A DNA stretch of 64,000 nucleotides. Origin: Robertkochia marina. Its GTDB lineage: Bacteria; Bacteroidota; Bacteroidia; Flavobacteriales; Flavobacteriaceae. The notes below the pieces were generated by a model that was not told the DNA's origin, ran no database searches, and saw only the letters and a program-made list of their open reading frames with translations. Where the stretch lies: positions 744,001 to 808,000 of the forward strand of contig NZ_SSMC01000001.1 in the NCBI RefSeq assembly GCF_004799345.1, read 5' to 3'. A program made the position numbers and the translations under genes. Of the stretch, positions 9,116-23,300 are shown in pieces; within the stretch, counting starts at the first letter, position 1, and each line of letters begins with the position of its first letter.

Positions 9116-11335
9116 ATGATCAGAAAGTGGAGCTACATATTGATGATGTTGATTGGAGCCTGGGTATACGCCCAGGAGGAGGCGCCTGTTGCCACTATTC
9201 AAATACCCGGGCAAAACTTATTGAAGTTTAACCGGTTTGTTATTAACCCTACCTTTTCAACGGTTCAGGAAGATAAATCATACCTGAATCTCTACCACCG
9301 GAATCAATGGGTGCGGTTTGACGATAACTATCAAACCTATCTGGGGAGTTACTCCGGGAGAATAGGAGACCGTATGGGAGTAGGCCTTAGTGTATACCAC
9401 CAGCGATTTGCCACCATCTCCAATTTTGGGGTGATGGCCAATTATGCTTATGGGGTAAAGCTGGCCGAAAAAAGTAACCTGACCTTCGGATTTAACCTTT
9501 CTTATTACGATAGCGGTATCGATCAGAGCAATGTGAATATCGCCCAACCCGATGATCCGCTTTTACTGGCAGTAGACGGGAATTCATTGATCAGTTTCCA
9601 GCCGGGGGTAAACCTCTCTCTGGGAAGTTTTGACGTGGGGGTCTATGCCGAAAACCTTTTTGATTACAACCTCAAAACAAATCAGTCGCTTACTGAATTT
9701 GATCAGAAGACCTGGACAGGCCACCTGATGTATACCCGTAAATTCAATGCTTATGACGGCCTTTTTGAGAACGGAAAGTTGAGCATGCTTTCCAGGGCAA
9801 GAAGTATAGCAGGTGACGACCTGAACCTATCGGGAAGCCTTATACTCGACCTGCCCAAACTGGGATGGATACAAACCGGTTATGATGATGTATTCGGACT
9901 GGCTGCCGGTCTCGGGTTTAATCTGACCGACAGGATCTCTATCGGGTATACCTTTGAAAAGGGCATCGAAGATCAGATCGCCAACCTTGGGGTAACCCAT
10001 GAGGTGAACTTCGCCTACTCGTTTACACCAACCCTTACTGAGAACCGTGTATTTGAGGATCTTGAGGAAGAAAACCAAATGGTATATTCTGAAGAGTCCG
10101 AGGAGGAAGTGGTTTCCGATAAAGATGCAGAGATCGCTCGCCTGAAAGACCTGGTAGAAGAGAACAACATGATCATCGAAGAAATGATGTTCCGTCAGGA
10201 TTCTATGGAACAGGCTAGAAAAAAGGACATCAACCGCCGTTTTGCCTACATGCAGAAGTTCGTGAAAGATTATGCAGACAGGGATAACCGGGAAGAGATA
10301 AACCAGCAGTTGCAACAGTTCAAAAAAGATATGGATGAAGGTGTTGCCTTCACGGAGCCGAGCATTGATACCAATCGGTATAAAAAGAGAGAGCCTGTTT
10401 TGGAACAACCTGTATCTTATAGCCGTAAAGCTGATCTGGCCGCAACTGAACCATCAGGATCAACGCAATCTAAAGAAGAAGATCCCGCAAAAGATCTTTA
10501 TGCTGCCAACGATCCTAATATGGGAATAGCCCAGGAAGAACCTGAGGCAGAAAAACCGGTTGCTAAAAAGCCAATTACCGCTACCTCTACCGACAGGGTG
10601 AGTGGGGCTTCACGAGGATACTACCTGATAGCAAATGTTTTCAGAAGCAAAAGTAACCTGGAGCGTTTCCTCAAAAAGCTGAAGGCGCAAGGTATTGAAG
10701 CCTCGTCATTCCAGAAGAACGGTTTGAATTACGTATACCTTGAAAGATTTGACGATATCGCCTCTGCGAAACAGGCCTATAAAACCGACCTTAACGGATT
10801 GTATGACGGAAAGTCGTGGGTATTGCAGGTTCGCGAAGACAGCAATGCAGTGCAAAATGATACCCGTCTGGCTCAAAACACAAGTAAAAGGGCTAAGACC
10901 ATCAAGCAGGCAACAACAGGCAATACACCTGAAGGCGATTCAAAGTACAATGATTACATCAATAAACAAAGGGCGATACTTTCTGAATGTACCGATCGGT
11001 ATGTAAATAATCTGATCAGTACCTTCCGTAAACGTGAAGATCGTGAAGTGCTCTATGCCGAAAACAGGGAGACAGCACCTCAGCCTAAATTAGAAAAGAA
11101 AGGGTATTACATCGTTGCCAATGTATTCAAGAACGATGAGTATGCTCAAAAATTTGTAGACGCCCTTAAAAAGCAGGGCATAGAAGCGAACATTTATATT
11201 AACCCTAGAAATAAATACAAATACGTTTACCTGCAAAAGCACGACTCCTGGCGAAAGGCCATGAGCTCGTACCGATCTAATGTCAATTATACCTATGACA
11301 AAGACATTTGGATCATGCCGGTAGGAAGTTCATAG
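9116..11335 (+). CDS. sprD: SprD-like PorP/SprF-type barrel with two C-terminal SPOR domains
   Basis: 739 residues starting at the ATG of 9116; a TTG one codon earlier is less likely. A signal peptide (cut after VYAQ) is followed by a PorP/SprF-type outer-membrane beta-barrel region (about 20-320, opening NLLKFNRFVINPTFS). A coiled coil follows at about 335-420 and a low-complexity linker at about 430-500. Two SPOR-like domains come last: GYYLIANVFRS near 500-575 and GYYIVANVFKN near 662-735. SPOR domains bind peptidoglycan, so the protein may tie a SprF-like barrel to the cell wall. It lies between sprC and sprB, as in the F. johnsoniae locus. Confidence 0.83.
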   Translation: MIRKWSYILMMLIGAWVYAQEEAPVATIQIPGQNLLKFNRFVINPTFSTVQEDKSYLNLYHRNQWVRFDDNYQTYLGSYSGRIGDRMGVGLSVYHQRFATISNFGVMANYAYGVKLAEKSNLTFGFNLSYYDSGIDQSNVNIAQPDDPLLLAVDGNSLISFQPGVNLSLGSFDVGVYAENLFDYNLKTNQSLTEFDQKTWTGHLMYTRKFNAYDGLFENGKLSMLSRARSIAGDDLNLSGSLILDLPKLGWIQTGYDDVFGLAAGLGFNLTDRISIGYTFEKGIEDQIANLGVTHEVNFAYSFTPTLTENRVFEDLEEENQMVYSEESEEEVVSDKDAEIARLKDLVEENNMIIEEMMFRQDSMEQARKKDINRRFAYMQKFVKDYADRDNREEINQQLQQFKKDMDEGVAFTEPSIDTNRYKKREPVLEQPVSYSRKADLAATEPSGSTQSKEEDPAKDLYAANDPNMGIAQEEPEAEKPVAKKPITATSTDRVSGASRGYYLIANVFRSKSNLERFLKKLKAQGIEASSFQKNGLNYVYLERFDDIASAKQAYKTDLNGLYDGKSWVLQVREDSNAVQNDTRLAQNTSKRAKTIKQATTGNTPEGDSKYNDYINKQRAILSECTDRYVNNLISTFRKREDREVLYAENRETAPQPKLEKKGYYIVANVFKNDEYAQKFVDALKKQGIEANIYINPRNKYKYVYLQKHDSWRKAMSSYRSNVNYTYDKDIWIMPVGSS

Positions 11336-11388
11336 AGCAGCTGATTGAAGCCCCCAGATCAATTAGTGCCGCCCCAAAAAATTACCCA

Positions 11389-14300
11389 ATGAATAGAAAC
11401 TACACCAGCTTAACCAACCTATTGCTGCTTGCTTGTATAATTTTTGCAAGCACTTTTGCGTTTAAGGTCACTCCTCAACTTTTGACCAAAGAACAGCGGT
11501 CTTCATGGACGGAATTTACTGCTTCCGTTAGTGATGAATTTTCAGATTGGTCATCCGATCTGTCTGCAGGGCTATCCAGGATTAGTGAGTCTGTAAACCT
11601 GAAGGAGGTATTTACACCGAGCTCTTCAGAAGTGAATGCGGCTCCCGCCTTATTTGCTACTAATGTGCGATTGAACAAAACGGTTACCAATACCGGAGGG
11701 GGACAGCTTTTTTATGCCGATCCCGGACAGGAGCTCCTCTACAATCTCGAATATGAAAACATTTCCGGGGGTCCGCTTTCCGGAGTAAGTATTGCCGATA
11801 TTTTACCAACCGGTTTGGAGTTTGTAAGCGCAAGCCCTGCTCCATCCTCCAACAACAACGGAAATCTAACGTTTAATCTGGGGAATTTAGGCGCGAATGC
11901 CAGCGGAACCATATCCATCAGGGTACGGGTAAGCGCCGATCCTGCTATCTTCAGAGATGGTTGTGCCAATGCGATCAGCAATACGGCTACAGTAACCTCG
12001 AATGGCCTTACCGAAGACAGTTATAACAGTGCAACGGCCACGACTCAAGAACCATCGGTGTTCTATGTGAATCCTGATGAATTGAACTACACCCGTACAG
12101 AAGCCATCTGTGCCGGAAATGCTACTTTAACAGCAGCTCCGGGGTTTGACACTTATATCTGGACCCGGAATGGCGCCCAGGTAGGGGCAGGGCAAACCCT
12201 GAATGTAACCTCGGCAGGCACTTTTACGGTAGAAAAAACAGTGAATGACTGTAACGGACAGCAGTTCACTTATTTCGAGACCATCAATGTCATTGACGCC
12301 CTCACGATTACCAACCCGATTATTAACTATGCAGATGATATAGATACCAACCCGAATAACGGGGATCGTATTCCCAGTATTTTATTGTGTGGTACTGAAA
12401 CCAGCAGAGCATTGTTTAGTGGATTTGCTGACTCCGCAGAAAGCATTACCTGGACCCAGGCAGGGGTGGGAGTGGTTTCAACCACCGACACCTTCGTGGT
12501 AAGCCAGGAAGGCAGCTATACGTTGAGAATTGTTTTTGATGGCGGATGTCAGGATACCTATGAATTTAATGTGTACAATGGCCAATTGAATGCAAGTACC
12601 AGTTATAGTAGTTATTCTACCTCTTCCCTGGGGTCGATCACCATCGATGCCGGAGGAATAGGGCCGGAGTATACCTATACGGTAACAGACCAGACCAATA
12701 ATACGTTTACCTACGGGCCCACCAAAGAGAATACCCATACCTTTGAAAGTTTAACCGATGGGGTTTATGATGTATTGGTAACCAGCGATTCCGGGTGTTC
12801 TTTTACAGATACAATTACTATTCCGGATAACAATGATATTATTTTTGAGGTTACCCTGGAAACCGATCGTGGTAATAACGTAACCTGTGACCGGGTACAG
12901 GTACAGATTCGAAGAAATCTCTTAAATCAAAACGGGCAGACCCCCTTCCAGTTCGCGGTATGGAGTTTTAACGGGGTGCCCTTATACGACTCCCTGGCAG
13001 AGGTTCCCTTTGAGTCCCTGCCTGCCAATCAAACCACCATCTATGAGTTTGACTACATAGGAGAAGGAACCTACCAGTTTATTACCAGGGATAAGAATGG
13101 AAAGTACGCACTTTCTAATGCGTTGGCAGTAGAACTGGATCCGCTGTATGAATTTTACCTGGACACCACCGATGTTTTGTGTTATGGGGAAGAAAACGGG
13201 GTGGTGGAGTTTCAGTTCACTAACCAAACAACCGGTAATAACAACAGGGAAAGAGAGATCATTGCCACCCTATTTCAGCTGAACGAAGACGGTACCCGAA
13301 CCCAGTTGGGTGCCTCCAACCAAAGTGGGGTGTTTCCTAACCTGGCGGCAGGTGATTACCAGATGGAGGTTGAGATCTTTATCAAGAACAACACCTCTTG
13401 TACCTTTACCAGGAACTTTACGATCAATCAACCCGATGCCCCTCTTGAAGCCTTTGCGGGGGTTATCACCGATGCGTCTTGTATTCAGGGAGAGCAAGGG
13501 TCTATCGTAAAAATATCCAATCCAACAGGAGGAACCCCTCCTTACCAGTTTGAATTTCCAAGTACAGGCCTGACCTCAGATAATGAAGGCATCATGTACA
13601 ATGACGGTACTGTAGCCGTAGTTGACGCCAACGGATGTAGATTTGAAATGCCTGTAGATGTAAATGCTGCTGATGAGATCCCGGTCATTACCCCGGATCT
13701 GACCTATACCTGTGACGGCCTGGGAACCGTTACCCTTAATGCTACTTTGTCTGACTCCAGTCTGATCTACGAATACGAATACAGCATGAACGGGCAACTG
13801 CCTGTAACAGATAATGTGTTTCCTGATCTTGCGCCCGGAAATTATTCGTTCCGTGTTTACTACGAAAACACCACGCCTGATAATCCTACCCCGGGTATTC
13901 TTTTCGAGAACAGCTTCGGTACGGGAAGTAATACCTCCCTATTGGATGTAAACGGAGATTATACTTACCAACCCCAGGATGCCGGTCAGCAACTGAGCCC
14001 GGGACAATATGTGGTTACTTCCAACTTACAGTCCGGTGGCTCCCTGATCAGCCCAGTAGACCCTTCAGGAGGAAGATACCTGGCTATTAACGCCAATTCA
14101 ATTCAGGGTAGTGCAGCCGTGATCTATGATCGCATGATCGAAGATATTGCCGGGGGTGCCGATCTGACCATCGATCTGAGTACGATCAACCTCTTGCCGA
14201 GCTCTTCATCTGCCTGCGATCCTGAAGTGATCCTGGAAGTACTCGATGTTACCGGAACCCAGGTAGACCAGGTGAGTCTTGGGGCTATTGCCAACGACCA

Positions 14301-17300
14301 GGCATGGCATCGAAATACCGTAACCCTGAATACCGCAGGGAACAACCAATTACAATTCAGAATTAAATACGGTAATTCCTGCACAGATCCGGCCTCGAAT
14401 GCCCTGGCTTTTGACAACTTAAGGATCTACCAGACCCCGGAGATCTGTACCGCCTTTGTAGAGGTGGCCGTGGTGGTGCAAGACAACCAGGCCTTTGCCG
14501 GTTCTATTATCAGCACGCAAGATGTAACCTGTTTCGGAGGAAATGATGGGACCATCACTTTCGATCTGATCAATTACGACATCAACGCTTCTTACCAGTA
14601 TAGTGTGGATAATGGGGTAACATGGAATGATATAACCCTGGACCCTGCATTGACAGGACCACAACCGGTAACAGTCGGGATCGGTCTGACATCCGGATCA
14701 TATGAGATCATGGTCCGCAATATTGATGATCCTACCTGTGATTTTACCATCGATCAGATCGTTGACATCGTCCAACCACAGCCCGTTGAATCGACAGCCG
14801 ATGTCACCTCCGGAGCCTTGTGTGACGGATCGTCTGCGGTGATCGAAGTAACGCCTACGGGAGGAACACCTCCGTATTCGGTAACCCTGGTTAATTCTGC
14901 AGGTGCCAGTATTGGTCCGCGAACCGGAAGCGGTACCGTTAATTTTGTTAATGTTGCGCCGGGCGATTACGATGTTCAGGTTACTGATGCCAATGGATGT
15001 GTCAACCAGGATACAGAGACGATCACCATTACACAACCGGAACAGCTGGATGTAAGCGTAGTCGCTGAAAATTGCTATAACGGAAGCGATAACCGTATCA
15101 GGGTAACAGTAAATAATCCGGAAGACAGAAATTATGAGTTTAGCCTGGATGGAGTGAATTTTGTTTCTCCAGATCCGGCAACACCCAATGAATACGTTTT
15201 TGATCAGAATATAGATCAATTAAGCTATACCGTATATGTGCGGGATGCGTTGAACTGTACCTATGAAGAAACCCTAACGCTGAATCCTGCCTTAACCCTT
15301 ACTGCCACCGGAGGCGTACTTCCTTCCTGTGGAGGGTCTGTAAACATTAATGCTTCTGCCAATGGAGGTGATGGGAATTATGTGTTTGCCGTGGTTCCTT
15401 CGGGAACGACTCCTGCAGATACAGATTACAATGCTTCAAACAGCACTTTTTCGGCTACTGCAGCAGGATTTTATGATGTATATGTAAGAGATCGCAATGG
15501 AACTCCGGTTTTCTGTGAAACCATGACTACAGTTGAGGTGACCCAGGATCCTGCTTTGACTTTTGGTCTTGACCCTGTAAATATTGATTGTAATGGAGGT
15601 AATAACGGAAGTATTAGGGTGATCAACCTGACCGGAGGCACTCCTCCGTATACTTACAGCATCAATGGCGGAGCTTCTCAAACGTCAGACGTGTTCAATA
15701 ACCTTTCGGCTGGTTACCATGAGGTAACGGTAACCGACAGTGAGGGCTGTTCTATCACTGAAGGAATCACCCTCACCGAACCAGATGCCCTGACTATCGG
15801 ATTGGCTGAAACCGTGGCCTACGACTGTTCAAACAATGGAGCTACTATTCAGGCAACTGCCGGTGGTGGCAGCGGGGCCTATGAGTTCAGCCTCAATGGT
15901 GGAGCATGGGTAACTAACGGAACAGCTACCTACGACTTTACCGATGTAACCGACGGCACCCATGTAATAAGAGTTAGAGATGCCGCTGCCAATACGTGTT
16001 CTGAGCAAGCAAGCATTATCGTTGCACCCTTACCTGCAGAGCCAACCCTAACCCCGACAGTGAGTTATGATTGTACGGGAGGCGGTATCATTACCGTTGA
16101 TCCGGCAGATGCTTCATATACCTACACCCTTTATGATAATTCAGGAGGGGTTATTGCAACGCAGCCCGGAAATAATGTATTCACTGCCCAGGCAGCGGGA
16201 ACCTACAACGTTGAGGTTACCTACGGACCCAATTGTACGACCAGTGCTCCTGTGGTTATTAATGCAGGACAAAATGCTACAGCTTCAGTAACCGCTATAA
16301 CAAATGTTTCTTGTAACGGACTTTCCGATGGGAGCCTGACATTTGGTGTAAGTAATTTTGCCGTAACCTCGGGGTATCAGTACCGGGTTAATGGTGGGGC
16401 CTGGATAGCTTCAACCAACACTTCCGAAACCATTAATGGCTTATCTGCCGGACCGGTTTCTATTGATGTACAATTTGATATCACAGGGACTTGTGTAATT
16501 ACACTGAATGAAAATATTGTGGAGCCAACCCCCGTAAGTGTTACAGCTACCGCAACAGATATGACTTGTAGCAATGGGGAGGTTTCTACCATTACTGCAG
16601 TAGCAACAGGGGGATCAGGCTCATACGAATATAGTATTGATGGCGGATCAACCTATCAAACTACGAATACTTTTGACATCACAGGCGCGATCAACGCAGG
16701 TACTTATACCATTGAAGTAAGAGATGTAAATGGATGTGTTGCAACGACAGATGTCACAATTGTCCCCAATGAGGCGGTAGCGTTTACTCTATCACCAGTA
16801 ATTTGTGCTACTCCTTCAAATGCCGGAGAAATAAGTGTGGCTATCACTGCCGGAAATGGCAACTATGTGGTTAGTATCGATGGAGGACCTTTTGTGTCAC
16901 CAAATGTAGATGCCACAAATCATACTTTTACAAATGTCGGCGATGGGCCACATACTATTACCGTACGTGATGCCTATGGCTGTGAGGACACTCAGAATGT
17001 AACTTTGTCTAGTCAGATTTCTGCAAATGCTACTATAACTAAAGAATTGGATTGTAGTACTTCTCCTGACGGACAGATCACCGTTAATATTAATGGGGGT
17101 CTGGCAGACTTCAGTTACCAGGTAAGTGTTGACGGTGCGCCTTATGGTGCTTCTACAAATGTTGGGGTCGGGAACACCTCCTTTACCTACAGTTATACTA
17201 ATCCTGCAGCCACAACAACCTATCAATTCCAGATTACTGATAGCGCCGGATGTATTACAGAAACCGGGGTAATTACTGTTGAACCTATTACGAACCCATT

Positions 17301-20300
17301 TGCAACGGCAACAGTGGAGCCTATTTCTTGTGCTTCCAACGATGATGGGGTCATTATAATCAATGTAGATAACACTGTTGGTTCGGCACCCTACGAAATA
17401 AGTTTTGAGGGAGGACTATTTACCGCTCAGACCGTTTATACCGGGTTAGCGGCAGGCACCTATAATTATACCGTAAGAGATAGCAATGGCTGTACTTATG
17501 ATGGCAATGCTACCATCGATCCGGTTGATCCAATTGTGTTAGGCTTATCAGCCAATCCGGTAACATGTGGTCCGAGCGGTAATATTCTTGGAAGTGTTGA
17601 TGCTACCATTTCTTCAGGAGGAACAGCTCCATTTAACTATTATCTGTACGACAGTACCAATACATTGATCAATCAAATCAATAACTCGTCTAATACTACT
17701 GAAAATTTCCCGGGATTAGATTACGGGTTCTATTATGTGCAAGTTGAAGATGCCAACGGATGTGAAAGTACCATTGGTTCAGTCAATGTTCTTGCAGCAC
17801 CTTTCTTGTCACTTAATGCTATAGTAGCCGCGCCGGATTGCCCTACTGGAGGTTCTGCTCAAATCACTGCTTCAAACGGATCAAGTGATTATAGTTTCGA
17901 AATTTATGGATCAGGAATAGGTCCTGATATTGAAGTAGCTGGGCCTGGACCGAATGAGGAAACAGCAACCTTTAACAATTTGACGCCAGGGGTTACCTAT
18001 ACCTTTAGAGCTACAGACAATAGTAACGGATGTACGAGTTATGTAGAAGTCGCCATTCCTCCGTTAACTACGATGAGCATTACGGGTACAACAACAGATG
18101 TAACCTGTAATACTAATGGAAATGGAGTGTTAAACTTTGAGGTAACAGATTATGATTCATTTACCACTCAACTCAATTATGAGGTGGTAAACAGATATAC
18201 CTTGACTCCAGTAGTCGGAACAGGCACCTATATTGGTAACCTGCCGGCTGACGCAAGTAATATCACTTCAGGTACTATTAATGATATCCCTCCGGGAGAT
18301 TATACCCTGATCATAACTGAAAACGACGGAACCCAGTGTTCCGCAGTATTTGACTTCAGGATTACTGAACCTACAGCAGTCGGTATCGACCTGTTATCTC
18401 AAACCAATGCAAACTGTAATATCGGAGCTCAGGTTGTAGTTCGTGGTAGAGGCGGTACGGCTCCTTATACCTATGCCTTCGTACAAGATGGAGTCGCTCC
18501 GGTAGCGGGAGACTATACCCCTAGTGCCTCTGCTGTTTTAGATCCTGCGATTAACATTAACTGGGATGTATGGGTGATGGACACCAACGGGTGTACAGAA
18601 AGTCTTGATGTTACCATTGCGGCTGATCCTGATGTTACCATAAGCCTTTTAACCCCTCCTGACCAATGTGCAAACGGATCCTACACCTTCGAGGTTGCGG
18701 GTACTGGTCTCGGCACACTCGAATACAGCATCGGAACAGGTTTCCAGACCTCAGGTACCTTTACCGTTAATACTCCCGGCACATATACTGTTACCGTAAG
18801 AGATGAAAACGGATGTACCGACACAGTGGATGTAGAGATCTTTGAACCATTGCGATTAGATACTGTATTAATAGAAGGTCTTGACTGTGAAGTGGGGGAT
18901 GAAGACGCTGAATTCAGTTTTGAGATTAGTGGTGGAACTTCGGCCACCCTGTCAAATATGACCTATTCGATCGATGGGCCCGCAGGGTATACCGATATCA
19001 TCGGAGCTTCCTTCTCGACCAATCCGGAGATCATTACCAATGCAAATGTTGCCGGAGATTATCTAATTACAGTAGTTGACGGTTTTACCAACTGTCAGGT
19101 AACTGCAACCGTGAACGTTCCTACCTTGGTTCAACCAGCAGCTAATGTTATTGCTCACACTGACGTAACTTGTTTCGGGGCAGATGACGGTACAATAAGT
19201 GTAAGCGCTGTTGATAACGGGATAGGACCATTTACATTCGCAATCACTTCAGCTTCTGACGGTTCAGTAACCAGTCCTATTGCACCGGCTACCGCAGGAG
19301 GATATAATGCAGAATTTACCAACCTGGCAGGAAGCCTAACTGGAATTACTTATACCATAACTGTAACCTCAACAACCAACAACTGTTTTACTACTGTACA
19401 GGAAACAATTTTAGAACCTGAAGAACTTACTGGAATATCGGCAGTAGTTACCGAATTCGCTTGTACAGCGGGGAATTCAGAAAATGCCGCACGAATTGTG
19501 GTAACCGGGGTAACAGGAGGAACCGGATCAGGCACTTACACTTATGAATTTATTAACGATGCCACAAGTACAACAGTACAAAGAGGGCCTGGCAATGAGT
19601 TGATATGGTCGGATACAAACGGTGGAAGTTTTACCATCAATGTAACTGATGAAAACGGATGTCCGGTTTCTACCAATGCAACAATTGCGCCTTTCGTGGA
19701 ACTACAGGATGTTGCCCTTCTTCCAACAAACCCAAGCTGTAACAACAACGACGGCAGCATCGAGGTGAATGTAACCCTGAACCCGGCGACGGCATCAGCT
19801 CAACTTACGTATGAGTTGTTCTTAACCTCAGATCTTACTACATCAATTGCTGACTTTACGGGTTCGGCTAATACAACAGAGACCTTTGGCGCACTTGCTG
19901 CCGGAGATTATGTAGTACGTGTTACTAATGATATTACCAACTGTTATATCGAACAAGCTGTGAGCCTATCTGCTCCTGATCCGTTTGGGGTGGAAGCACA
20001 GGTAACCCAGCAGGTTGCATGTGTTGGCGACAACGCCTTGCTTGATATCGTGGTAACCGATTATACCGGCACCTATGATTGGGTAATTTACGAGGCCGGC
20101 ACCACCAACATTGTCGATTCCGGTGATAACACCAATAGTTCCGGAATTGCTGTTGCAGCCGGAGATTATGACCTGGAAGTAACCCAAACGGCATTCCCAC
20201 TTTGTGTGGAAACCGATAGCTTTACCATAGAGGAACCAGCCACGCCATTACAGGCCAATGTTCGTTATGAAGATCCAACCTGTGAGCAGGGAGGATTCAT

Positions 20301-23300
20301 TGAGATATTTGATGTGACCGGCGGATGGGGTGGATACGAGTACTATATCGGTACTGCGGCAACCCCAACCTATACGGCCAACCCTAGACTTGACAATCCG
20401 TTAACGGCTACCACTTATTACGTATGGGTTAGAGATGCTGAAGGATGTGAATTTGATCTGGGTACAGTAACCCTGACCGAGCCACTTCCGCCTGCTATTG
20501 TTGGCACTTCGGTTCCGGACAGCTGTGATCCGACCAACGGATTTGATCTTACCATAGAGCTTGATCCTTTACAACTGGGGCTGCCACCTTATACGGTAAT
20601 GGTAGACAACCTCGAGTACAACAATGTGCCCCTGGATGCCTCAGGAACCAGCATTACCATTTCAGGCCTGACCCCAGGAGATCACGATATTCAGGTGATC
20701 GACGCCAACGGTTGTACTGACGCCGTGGCGACCCCGATAACCATCACACCTTTTGAGTTTGATCTGACCCCGGTTTCAGGAATTACCTGTGCTGCCGATG
20801 GAGTTATTGAGATCAGTAATCTAACCGGTTCCGGAAACTACTATTATGTGATAGAATATGAGGATGGAACACGGGCCGATGCCGGTAATATGCCATCGAC
20901 CGGAATTATCTGGCCAAACGCAGATCAACCGGGGGTTTATAACGTAGAGGTTAGTGACCTGACCCTGGGATGTTCCGTAAATTATGATGTGGAGATCCCT
21001 GTGATCCCTGATCCGCTGCTGGAAATTATTTCTGTTACTGATCAGACCTGTGATACCGGTGCCGATGGAGAGATCATCGTAAGAGCTACCCAGGGTACCC
21101 CACCGTTTACCTTTGAAATAACAAGTGCAAGCGATGGATCGGTAACAACGCCAATCCCTGCAGACGCCGGAAGCAGTGGAAACACCGCTACCTTTAGTGG
21201 ACTCCCTGGTTCAACCGCAGGTATCACCTACACCGTGACCGTGACCGATGCCAATAACTGTCCTGTGACTATAGATGCAACGATCAATGCTCCGGCTCCT
21301 ATAGTGGTGCCGACCCCGGTAGTAACCCCATTCGGGTGTGATCCCGGAAGTAATGCGGCCAACTATGCCCGTGTTACAGTAGATCCAAGTTTGATAACAG
21401 GAGGCAGCACTTCATTTGTACGTTATGTGTTTACCTATGGAACCATTACCCAGGATAGCAGCAACCCTGAATTTATCTTTACTGACCTCGCCGGAGGAAC
21501 GGTAGATGTTGCCGTATATGACTCTAATGGATGTTTGGGAACCACCTCTGCTACCGTAGCGCCATTTAATGCGATCAGTAATCCTGTTATTCAGTCATTG
21601 TCGACTGCGACCTGTGATACAGGAGAAAGTATCCAGGTATCTGTAACGGTTACAGATCCCTTGAATGTACAGCTGGAATACACCCTTACAGATACTGCCG
21701 GAAACCCGGCGAATGATTTCTTTGGAAATCCAGTCGCCCCGATCGTTTCTTCGAATACTACAGAAACATTCTCTAATATCCCGGTAGGTGCCTATTTCGT
21801 GAACATCAGGAATATTGATACCGGATGTGAGGTGTCAGAAGGATTTACAGTTCAGGAACCAAACACCTTTGTGCTGACCGCCCTGCAAACCGATCCGGCT
21901 TGTTTCGGTGAGGCCAACGGTACGGTTACCCTGACCATGATCGATACCTTCCAGGGAGATGGTGACCAGGCAGGCGCCTTTACCTATGAGATCACGAATA
22001 TGGATGATGGTACCGTATATGGACCTTACACCAGTAGTGGTGCGGTAGAATTGGTGCCCGACACCTTCCCGGCAGGGAACTATGAGGTAACGGCTACCAT
22101 TAACGGATTGAATTGTGAGGTAACAGCACCGCCGTTCTCGATCACTCAGCCGTTGACTCCGCTTACGGCAACCATCGAAGAAGTGGCCAATGTAACCTGT
22201 ACCAACGACAAAGGAGAGATCTATGTAGATGCCGAAGGCAGCTACCCATACTATAACATCGACCTGTATTTTAACGGGGTGTTATACCAAAGTGTGACCA
22301 ATGTTGACGGGTATGTATTTACCGGACTTTCTGAAGGAATCTACACAGCCGTTATATCCGACCAGGAAGGTTGTGCCTTTACTACTGTAGAAGAAACCCT
22401 GGTAAGACCCGAGTTCATTACCGCTGACTTTGGTTCTGAACCGGCTACCTGTAACGGTGCATTTACCGGACAGGCCTTTGTAACCAATGTACTGGGAGGT
22501 GCCGGAGAAGGCAGCTACTGGTATACCCTGATGGATGCCGGACAGAATCCGATAAGTGAAACAGTTCAGGATCCTTTATTTACAGATCTGGCTGCAGGAA
22601 CGTATTATATCGAGATCTCTGATGCCTGGAGTTGTGATTATATAGCCGGACCTATCGTGGTTGCTGAACCCCCGGCCATTGTTATCACTACGACCGATCA
22701 GCCAAATGTGGTATGTTTCGGTACTACTGACGGGTACTACGAGTTTAACATTACAGGAGGTACCGCGCCGTTTACGGCAGCGTTGTATCACCCAGACAGT
22801 GATACGCCGGTTGACAGCCTTAGTGGTCTTGGCCTGGCTGAAACTGCCACCTTCTGGGATCTGGAAGGAGATGTTGATTACCGTATCGTGGTAACCGACG
22901 CCAATACCTGTACCAATGAGATCACCTTTATGATACCAACCGGACCGGACCTGAGCGCTGCTGTAAATGTGGTTTACGAGTGTTCTACCAACCTTCCGGA
23001 GAATTATATAGAGGTAACCCTCACCAATTCAGCTATGGACATCTCAGAGGTCTTATACGCCCTGAACACCGATGATATTAACCAGGCTGTATTGTTTGAT
23101 GAGATCATAGACGGAAGAGGAATCGTGAGAAATGTTCCTGCCGGAGCAGGTCAGTACGTAACCATCTTCCATGAAGGATGTTCTCAGATCATGCCTGCTG
23201 AAGAGTACTTTGAGATCATCGATTACCAGCCGCTTGAACTGTCGCTGTCTAACGAGCAACTCAATGTCATTGACTTTAACGCAACCGGAGGTCAACCCCC

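Noticed and set aside
9827-10408. 193-codon open frame on the minus strand inside sprD
   Set aside because: It is antisense to a well-supported gene, has no recognisable motif and no promoter. It is explained by the codon composition of the plus-strand gene.
11308-11388. Longer N-terminus of the giant adhesin starting inside sprD
   Set aside because: The extra 27 residues are polar and would bury the signal peptide. The ATG at 11389 gives a normal secretion signal.
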